DNA of 33,237 nucleotides from an uncultured Clostridia bacterium (GTDB lineage Bacteria > Bacillota > Clostridia > Christensenellales > UBA1242), in NCBI GenBank assembly GCA_944383355.1, contig CALWPF010000019.1, forward strand, positions 1 to 33,237, in the 5' to 3' direction. Made by a program: the position numbers and the translations under genes. This document shows, piece by piece, positions 30,601-33,237 of this stretch. Under the pieces are notes generated by a model. It saw only the letters and a list, made by a program, of their open reading frames with translations, made no database searches and was not told the DNA's origin. Position 1 is the stretch's first letter; each line of letters begins with the position of its first letter.

Positions 30601-32353
30601 CCACATATCCCTCTAAACCATTAATGACCTCTACATCCATGATGTAGGTCACGCCTGTCTTTGAGGAGAATGTAATCTCAGTATCACCAACGCCCATCGC
30701 TGTTATTATAAATTGTCCAGGAGTATCACCAGCCACTACTGTAGCAATGCTGGTATCACTAGAAAACGCACCATCTATACCAGTCAATGAGGCATTTGTA
30801 GGCGTAACAGCTAGATTAACCACACGAGTACGTGCGCCCACGCTATTTAGTTGTAATATCAAACTATTGGAATCATCATCTAGTGTAGTACTAGGGTTAG
30901 CTACACTAATAGAGCGTATACCATACTCCATAGTAATCACTATATTTCGAGATACCTCAGCAAGTATTGGATTACCTAGCGTAGAGGTTGCGCTGACCTT
31001 TAGTATAATAGTACCGGTTACACCATTATTGACTAACTTTATATCTTCTCCACTATTCAATGTAATACCATTGTGGTCTAGATAAACAGGTGTATTGCTT
31101 GCACCAATATACCAAGATAGACCGTTCAGCAACTCAGCACCAGTAACAACACTGATGGTAAATTGTCCATACTCATAGTGATAAGGTGCCAGGACAATAT
31201 CTAGGTCAGTACCTATAGCATTGCGGTACTCATCATACACAGTGAGCGCATAATCTGTAGTACCGGATAGACCATTAATTACAATATTTTGAGGATACTC
31301 CACTGTCCTCACATCGAGTGGAATAGTCACAATCTCACTATTTGATATCCCCCTCACTGTTACATTGATATACAGAGTAGTGTCAGTAGCGTCATATCCA
31401 GTAATAGTAAACTCTCCAGCATCATTATCAATATCCAGCCCCAATTTGTTGTCTATAATGCCACTAGGGGCAGTAATGTCAAAGTCAATATCACTACCAC
31501 CCTCATTAACTATAGAATAACTCAATTGATTTGGATTAATAAGATATCCACCTATAACAGCAGGAGTACCATTGAGTATGAGCTCTACCTCATTAGTCTC
31601 TAGGTAAGTATTGGTATCGATATTGTAAATCTGTAGATTATCTGGATCTATTGGATAATAAGTCCGGATCGTAAATGTAACAGTTAGGTCTACATTATCT
31701 GGATCCTCAGTAGGATAACACCTGATAGTCAAATAATCTCCTGCAGGAGCAGACTCTATGTAGATAGTATCACCAGTCACATAGTCACCTACGCCTGTAA
31801 TTTCAAAGGTATACTCTGGCACAGTATAGCTAGCTGTACCAAAACTCAAAAAAGTATTTGGGTTCAATGTATAATTAACCCCTATAGGTATACCCATGCT
31901 GTTTATGTTGTTTACTACTGTAGCATGGCTAGGCGACATAATACAGCGCACTAGTACTGTATTTTTTATGGCAGAATTCTCAGTACAGCTAGCAGTCAAT
32001 GTGACATACACACTATCAGTAGTGGTATCTACTCCGTATATCTCCACAAAGTTTTGTCCATCTTGCTGATATGAGCGATTTACTATAACCTTGGTTGGGT
32101 CACTAGATACCCAATCAACAGTATCCACCATACCACCACTAAGTCCTGTAATCTCAGCGGATAATGTAGCGGTCCTAGTCTCAGGAGTAGACAAATCTAG
32201 CAAGATATACCTAGTCTCCCCCTCTACTGTCCAGTTTTCGCTATCTATTGTGATACTGACACCCTGGTATGGGTCACCACACGCAGCAAAGCCAAAAAGG
32301 CAACAACATAGTGCCACTACACATACTGATATTTTTTTAATTATATTTGCCAT
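16340..32353 (-). CDS. Giant surface lipoprotein with Ig-like and GLUG beta-helix repeats
   Basis: 5337 aa with no interruption. The N-terminus is a lipoprotein signal: KK, a hydrophobic core, then GFAAC at 21-25; Cys25 would be lipidated and tie the protein to the outer face of the membrane. Ig-like (BIG2-type) stretches fill about 30-960; the clearest, near 480-580, has LNSVGARTRVVNLAVTPTNA. Six modules of the type 'tidEF..m..g.nYiLmnDIeLd....G.l.GnGy.I' begin near 990, 2550, 3035, 3660, 4125 and 4475. They lead into or sit beside GLUG repeats (GGIVGxNxGxI, about 20-30 residues each), predicted beta-helix. A further Ig-like region fills about 1600-2540; the last 750 residues are almost pure GLUG. 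No LPxTG, enzyme or toxin domain seen. AGAGGT lies seven bases before the ATG. Such proteins are usually adhesins or surface-layer fibres; that role is inferred. Confidence 0.93.
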   Translation of the reverse strand: MANIIKKISVCVVALCCCLFGFAACGDPYQGVSITIDSENWTVEGETRYILLDLSTPETRTATLSAEITGLSGGMVDTVDWVSSDPTKVIVNRSYQQDGQNFVEIYGVDTTTDSVYVTLTASCTENSAIKNTVLVRCIMSPSHATVVNNINSMGIPIGVNYTLNPNTFLSFGTASYTVPEYTFEITGVGDYVTGDTIYIESAPAGDYLTIRCYPTEDPDNVDLTVTFTIRTYYPIDPDNLQIYNIDTNTYLETNEVELILNGTPAVIGGYLINPNQLSYSIVNEGGSDIDFDITAPSGIIDNKLGLDIDNDAGEFTITGYDATDTTLYINVTVRGISNSEIVTIPLDVRTVEYPQNIVINGLSGTTDYALTVYDEYRNAIGTDLDIVLAPYHYEYGQFTISVVTGAELLNGLSWYIGASNTPVYLDHNGITLNSGEDIKLVNNGVTGTIILKVSATSTLGNPILAEVSRNIVITMEYGIRSISVANPSTTLDDDSNSLILQLNSVGARTRVVNLAVTPTNASLTGIDGAFSSDTSIATVVAGDTPGQFIITAMGVGDTEITFSSKTGVTYIMDVEVINGLEGYVVDTIMSGQSSRIGQIDYTDVDCGNYGIQQSISNIYVTNSSVIYFYNTAYPGNADIVSVKYQSNDTNVANIRDLSSSTGEQAILETQSTGLAEIVLQVSYRVYGSDGQDRIDVYEYYFTINVYKPITTVTLSTDTVELLWSVNSDNNGSVYSNEQAMAEVTVTTGPEDTTHDASTAEWRIYNEYYSGMGQLYDGTNTYISTDSTPLIGSRMTIQLNRDSSILQGNITYAEFYVSVTVRDYQQTHIRTIKVIVRQQTPVTRILIDESSQNGVRIRNTGSRLIANFNQNNTEQTFPLNVTVQPLDATLPEVGYLIFDMQEDSNGNYVPVPRIDAGGENYYNNPLSSKTARLILNEQTGLYEIQALNAGRALLLVVPLDIMDEYLENIVDYNSKSYLASNSVIRRIEIYVADGSLENPYELYDAQDVVAMMNAESLDKNFVLMNSIDMSAYCRTNPSWAGIGSMDHPFTGTLFSNGYNVNGLETIPSDSQAPQVNTILGWSISYDDTERGSVPLNFGIFNYIGDGAQIAYVNFIITNFVIRHNDVLFADGSAREYNIGALVGNNCGGIVSNVNVTIDNFSYMSDATGGYNGDSTINLGVIGTTTQSTGTNSTQLINITTSMNAIISTSNVSLNFGAVLGKNNDTQQGSQYIRDLSSNSNITIQECKVDSNVGMLVGQNVSGATIWGGRASGTITQAVTGNHTLRDYDSINIGGIVGHNLGNINDTNADYSTLSTVVIYGHGNLGGIVGLMQGGALIYNVGYQILNNEDDSIGIYGIGNIGGVVGQVYSSNAQSIISFGYAISFTSTRPNLLVSGDSNGTDVKSYVGGIVGLVNGRTFIGNSYTELNIADSAGASGTVAGLIAGYFTSLGTNCDINYAYSHGNIALNNYVISNGQMGAVAGTIFGSLSGGVTGNQVNIDEVYTDACVVNNAIQVSGLTTYASQYLPWVIPSGVTSSVNIGSAFAIVVPTGLPTSDGAYQAGFSSVIHEDNTLSQANWISWGFDCSNNTVGDWGIDTTGDRNYGMPYLLLNGEMFLVVTPNSILANAYGQSIYDNIYDTTGQNFASVFLGNGVNSGGVDYNKNIIIRYQTGASYKLFGTDGLFSISTDPEVDLSQLLVYIVNTNDSVLRVVSGATVLDYMIYIQGTGTTMLYIHSSQNTDVYDVIQICVVQGFDDIRIYSPDDQLTPISSEGTFEIQKGNTVQFTVKYYQYGTVGDGEIADVHGGVRIIVNGNTLYDDNGNACILINDSKWIDLSDGVNKYVLSYNNSVFTLTALQKTSEDADKKTKIAIIPYLEAQFYDSTGTLKSEQIDLYVGSSYDADGANSGKTNSAMNPNAVLDYNIDVYNGVTGLDIDSGNMSMYAGDDIEIIATLTTDDFDMEMVDGVVGSRNSFVGLTIYQGTQPDETDDNKVYEYTVGIQSDGSKFKNVRIDTGVFSVMFGTQSTDNVRYINYPFLIEMTDQYKNIGTNMTFTFVFNYCNLSNQNIVGTYSKTILVTVTPQPITGLTIEHFSDVETTSEDAIYLKGAGNEPTNNIIAGEYGLLRVTVNPSYASYDFIEVLSNRAQNDVISFEQRVYDADTDCYYAYSSGVSIVPNGIRLAKASTYNGDGTPEFNGTYYMRTIIASAITTQAVFYITVNIYKDNVIIATHTQEVTVRLLAEFTVSFDHYNSGTDRAYIAVGTGVSTVSELQTTKQNNQNKINLSIDSSYTGLATSLGIVSGANGSLFSVNNGTPVTTEQSLRSFVTLHNINGEYYLKISPYVDVGSQFTVTFSAQTYIDGYNRTVIRRLTFVVVDFFVDNISNFIQNVSNGTFSANYIKDKYYDLTIFPQNVLLQNLTASNLVIPDSVSISSANTSAVNSLIDVIKRINGIRESNVYNTWSYRNSAGAYQSITYDEASNDGVTVDNNFLFKVSDQTGIYSISPNRVSNTSYIQADLYFTYINGQFALTSADSGVSPTFHWTSEIRVNFYQESSVDHPVPVYTIDEFMNMEAGRNYILMNDIELDINGLWTPMDINVASLNGNGYSLIMQHELYPRNTSITTYGVFGTVAQDTLIQNLRVQIVGISSGLSLALEGTYSTLNFGLFAGVNNGIITNCSVESTGGVAGYTVAIAGGRGNNQTHNIAGFVGTNNGNITNSHVQNISLTGDGIVAGFVAQNNGVIASSYVDGSITQGENIAVIRNNAAAYLENYTATAGLVAYNNQNAVIYGSYAGSAYRTRNSYNQFVLDNANRGLRIESAIYAGGFVFSNSGNITDSYSATFINNGTNASGFVFINTANGVINRAYTTSVTEIVANRTGTPFIGTMGLSSTTNNNQGIITNAYYYDIGYPSGSLIYEEAEALSADQFNNTNDAYFDSWNTFSFSRTGAGVTDADQEFLGIWVFGNDNNVYFKSTYTDTSGRQYIYFGPRLVGAELLTNFVSWTLDRDATTTDANGVVTYVYNIYTLDTGFVLDSSNPKGYTYNPTVIRDATEFNQNLSNAGSVNRTTARIVDDIDLTGLEDSYTNLDTITTSYAGILEGNGFTISGINIGAEDLTDADTVNRFNSVSIGSGTTQENITSVGLFKAIVTDTVTEQGGTLRSYYGSVKSLNLELVGVSAGQINTVGTLAGTVNGGYIYNITVTGAQDSRVIGGNLVGGVVGYVTGQSRINDIQSDLAVTATYSQEDIQVLMYNRDIIRLMGKNVISNPINRLSYAGGLFGVVDLEPYNANDIIDLSNYNTILSTNLTYDGEGTIVGSSVGGVAGFIGGNTIFTNAEAIFAQTTRLRGYNFVGGLVGQNNGTITYSSAHYITALQNTINSARTGALSTNAINVFETNNPIASVGGLVGLNFGATYNAGQTGTIRYSTSSLYVMSTTAQNAGGLIGVSFGGDIKAVYATGTVVGSTTASVGGLIGQVSTIDSVTTSNILDAGRNVDAIEVANPFVNIQSLPDQLLSIDFAVAHNNWAASYYSYYSTLLGSNGEGTGYLGGLVGMVSDSRNLSTSHVKEISQINYYNREITNREIATTATAVQSNSILLSDVGAYRSSTSLDDFELATGEIAPEVVGDENITITRGYLIANPNTFYGSWDQYSINGYNVDGTPVIEKRQAPESFDIDSADDLILMYWRPDKTYNLRASINLRYVGDDSEIHYMPYFIVGSQNQPFSGVLNGNGYTISNVHLNGITAHTVGIFGYTKGGEINDLYLSDISYTTSLNPDAIAYVGGLVGYSEGTLINNVHLSNIDINTTATVVGGIVGYAGSGATLQNATVQDAMIAYSTPQSSVDGTSIYVGGAIGRAYATNVSGVASTGTITLEQNDATTASGTANYLDINIGGSFGAINYNSVIRNVINHMDIMIANYDTDTQSVEWSDGASTYDIYHNLNIGGFAGELYNGTGNAVSMVFVDGSIYADLSNQVDRRNGSATIMTNNIGGMAGEILSTRVANNVSAYNIYLYSFNQNSVVESYVNTYVGGCFGSENSGMANDATLRSNYSLVSIFNNSYLSETNAYAGIRATSGASTEITCDTYYSLASINNNYALNNTITDTNGAYQVTLTQFEEFFESMGSEYQTLYDVFNSLFATEGTKVNPILIDTAEQFNDIRMQENNGTYLYYLLNTSNIVIDLGGTSEKPLGEYMFTGFFNGAGNVINVEYSGISSTRYGVFGDVVPSEDGTPSAITGLYVDLNNVQCRTSYNSYSYFGGAVASLGETCVIYATGVQGSGRIESNDSGANLIIGGVVGYNEGFVNNCWGGASITVSGDASTYLGGVVGQTDNVTGGIELANLSFTGTLSRGVSQTAVAYVGGILGYADSNTNSCVEIFKLLSTGMISSQASSGATQPLLGHVNEVSPSVLTASPQFGQVEAVYSTDTGLEGITASNQTYAIGTDYETMKTDNAFASAVLASGLWAQDVEYNYGWPYLIISYGRILNTGGGVEGNPIQIPNEEILAYYLTNGMAQDGYYLLTKEPDGTGQIIYDMGDYDWTVNTLNGYLMVPEGNTVIFDNIHKPLFDMIGEVSFVDYYRLSGDSGVRVEYDGTFTDTILTIRTSVTNVLGSQNYGMLHNIEVIGNGALSLTETGSTGNGALVGINGNGTGHIMHCKASNITINSSSTSRIGGIAGVNNNVIQNCTVDNINLTGSQYIGGIAGFSELVGDTSSFANNTVNNLQITATSNAGGIAGSLWASAIQMVDCSLTGNGSITVTSSNAGGLVGYNSGSISGGSVSSGYTITGTYVGGVAGINNSGANISGVTNSATVRGGSYAGGIVGRNASTVTNCTNNGSVSGTSSIGGIVGQNYTNGSVTQSTQSAGTITGNTNVGGIVGQNSSGGTVSNNIFAGGNMGISAIQTSNAVGLIIGQNASTNVSGNSVSATSVSISGTGNNIGIFVGESTANLDLDSFSIAGAFSVNVGASTNVGLVGNNPTSVTLSGTPEIKGDVTITGSSSNIGGIVGNNSGTISNVNISTMFNITGGTYTGGIAGYNNGTISNCSISCNIYGNSNYHGGATGHNRGSITGGTYSVSVQGGNYVGGIAGQNDGTISSISVNLAYLSGSDYLGGVAGTSIDSISSVNVVYYRDVWGNFETGTGDSAIVGANYIGGIVGDATISSTLNACSTEGLIIQASGSRVGGLAGRIATQMTNVSVNGITITGDSRLGGLVGELGAIGDGNKNLMLGTNTVSGNVVITASGGYIACVAGYMIADISCNVSGTFTLTVNGSSGGVAVMAGYAYYDLTRLVIAGQVTATGTGTGNGTDLVNDNFPWFGKASFDFSIDYSNRLNVTASLSGVSLEHSFGSDDFSLV

Positions 32354-32418
32354 AAAAATTACCTCTATTTTTATTGTTCTATATTTGTCAAAATTTATTA
32401 GATTTTGTCATTAAATAT

Positions 32419-32446
32419 TTTATAATATTTATCAAGCCAAAGTCAA
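32419..32446 (-). promoter_or_regulatory. Promoter of the giant lipoprotein gene
   Basis: On the minus strand, -35 TTGACT (32441-32446), 16 bp, -10 TATAAA (32419-32424), about 65 bp before the ATG. It begins immediately after the palindromic terminator, so transcription of the giant gene is insulated from dnaA. Confidence 0.6.
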
Positions 32447-32451
32447 ACAAA

Positions 32452-32475
32452 AAAGAGAGTATATATACTCTCTTT
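32452..32475 (-). terminator. Palindromic terminator before the giant gene
   Basis: A perfect 24-bp palindrome (half-site AAAGAGAGTATA), followed on the minus strand by TTTTTG after the stem. As the dnaA transcript already has its own terminator at 32784-32813, this second one implies another transcript starting between them. Confidence 0.7.
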
Positions 32476-32725
32476 GGATATTTTTTATAAATTAAACCAA
32501 ATGTAAAAAAGTGTACAAAAAGCTATAGATATTTTAGTAAAATAATTGCGAGTACACTTTACAAAAATTCCTAATTAAAAATACCAATTTTTGTGACAGT
32601 AAAAATTTACTTAACACCAGTAATTTTTGCAAAAAAAATGTAACCACAAAATACTCAAAAAATACTGACTTATTTTGTAATGATTTTATTTTTGTAATAT
32701 TCCATTTTTACAAATTTTTGCTATT
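32452..32725 (-). ncRNA. Candidate small RNA between dnaA and the giant gene
   Basis: The stretch between the two terminators has no coding frame longer than a dozen codons behind a plausible start. A promoter on the minus strand (TTTACT 32754-32759, 16 bp, TACTAT 32732-32737) would start a transcript of about 270 nt ending at the palindromic terminator. Inside is an inverted repeat, AAAGTGTAC (32508-32516) and GTACACTTT (32552-32560), with a 35-nt loop. No known RNA family is recognised. The region is very AT-rich, so chance promoters are common; it could instead be part of an unwinding region near the replication origin. No TTATCCACA-type DnaA box was found. Confidence 0.3.
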
Positions 32726-32783
32726 AAAAAAATAGTACAAATCAAACAAATTAAGTAAACAAAACAAGCCTAAATTCACAAAA

Positions 32784-32813
32784 AAACGCCAACTATTATT
32801 AGTCTTGGCGTTT
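32784..32813 (-). terminator. Terminator of dnaA
   Basis: AAACGCCAA (32784-32792) pairs with TTGGCGTTT (32805-32813) around a 12-nt loop, followed on the minus strand by TTTTTTGTG. It lies 67 bp after the dnaA stop. Confidence 0.85.
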
Positions 32814-32879
32814 AAAAGATTGTGTATTTTTTATAACCAAAGTGTATCATACTCATTCAAAACAAGGTAAAATACCCAC

Positions 32880-33237
32880 TTAATTTTGCAATGATGCTTT
32901 GATTTGTTTTGTAATCTCGTTTACCACTTTTTTTACAGGAGCATTAGCCTTGACTTGTTCCAAAATCTTGTCTCTAGCGTGGATAATCGTAGTGTGGTCT
33001 CTATTGAATACTTGACCAATAGCGGATAGCGGTATGGTGAGTAATGACCACATCAAATATATACAAATCTGTCTAGGCTCTACTATCTCCTTATTCCTCT
33101 TGCGCCCAACCAAATCATCACGAGGTATATCAAAATATTTACATACAGCATCTACAATTTTGTCTGGAGCCAGATTGCTTGCCTTTTTCTTTTCCTCCTC
33201 ACCCATTGTGAGCAACACCTCTTCCATTATCTCCCTA
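32880..33237 (-). CDS. dnaA: Chromosomal replication initiator DnaA, C-terminal part
   Basis: The frame continues past the right edge (the codons before the internal ATG at 33227 read REI and stay open), so only about the last 118 codons are visible. They contain all of domain IV, the DNA-binding domain that recognises DnaA boxes at oriC: APDKIVDAVCKYFDIPRDDLVGRKRNKEIVEPRQ, then the signature NRDHTTIIHARDKI of the helix-turn-helix. DnaA binds ATP and opens the origin; the AAA+ domain lies outside the window. It ends with its own terminator, and the next gene on the strand is the giant lipoprotein rather than dnaN. Confidence 0.96.
   Translation of the reverse strand, partial: REIMEEVLLTMGEEEKKKASNLAPDKIVDAVCKYFDIPRDDLVGRKRNKEIVEPRQICIYLMWSLLTIPLSAIGQVFNRDHTTIIHARDKILEQVKANAPVKKVVNEITKQIKASLQN

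Noticed and set aside
16340-32353. Many plus-strand open frames of 60-186 codons inside the giant gene
   Set aside because: They are Thr/Tyr/Ile/Ser-rich antisense shadows of the repeated Val-Gly-Gly-Asn coding DNA, with no ribosome binding sites and no recognisable domains.
32476-32783. oriC with DnaA boxes
   Set aside because: Both strands were scanned for TTWTNCACA-type boxes; none was found, so only the AT-richness fits an origin.
1-33237. Insertion sequences, prophage, integrase or attachment sites
   Set aside because: No transposase, recombinase, phage protein or flanking direct repeat was recognised; the tRNA-Thr gene is intact and no partial copy of its 3' end was noticed.

Overview
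The window looks like chromosomal DNA from a low-G+C (about one third by eye), endospore-forming, monoderm Bacillota, probably an uncultured gut-type Clostridia. The evidence is a DnaA C-terminus at the right edge, the sporulation genes yabP, yabQ and yyaC, AGGAG-type ribosome binding sites, sigma-A-like promoters, rho-independent terminators and a lipobox-type signal on the giant surface protein. The standard bacterial code is used. No insertion sequence, phage module or CRISPR array is visible.

Layout. Positions 1-400 hold the 5' end of an unknown minus-strand gene with its own promoter, and a tRNA-Thr(GGU) gene with encoded CCA and a strong terminator. After about 600 bp without genes comes a PlsC-like acyltransferase whose frame is broken at a homopolymer run, convergent with a conserved hypothetical gene (1965-2639). 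Positions 2812-8489 hold a three-gene minus-strand operon: proS (prolyl-tRNA synthetase), an 892-aa membrane-anchored repeat protein, and a short-chain dehydrogenase with an AT-hook-like N-terminal tail. Divergent from it is an MFS-like membrane transporter (8736-9935).

Positions 10.1-14.1 kb hold a small putative regulator, an unknown soluble protein, the overlapping pair yabP-yabQ, a CvpA-family membrane protein and yyaC. yabP, yabQ and yyaC belong to families tied to spore formation. Next is a 612-aa protein with two predicted membrane segments and a duplicated short motif in its tail (14379-16217).

Nearly half of the window (16340-32353) is one uninterrupted minus-strand frame of 5337 codons. 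It encodes a predicted lipoprotein built from bacterial Ig-like (BIG2-type) regions and at least six modules that each lead into, or sit beside, long GLUG-type beta-helix repeats. It has its own promoter and lies directly downstream of dnaA, where dnaN is found in many bacteria. Between the dnaA terminator and the giant gene's promoter is a 300-bp AT-rich stretch with a promoter and a palindromic terminator, which may make a small RNA.

How it fits together. Housekeeping genes (dnaA, proS, tRNA-Thr), sporulation genes and several large lineage-specific envelope proteins are interleaved. The least explained features are the giant lipoprotein, the 892-aa and 612-aa membrane proteins, and the AT-hook dehydrogenase co-transcribed with proS.
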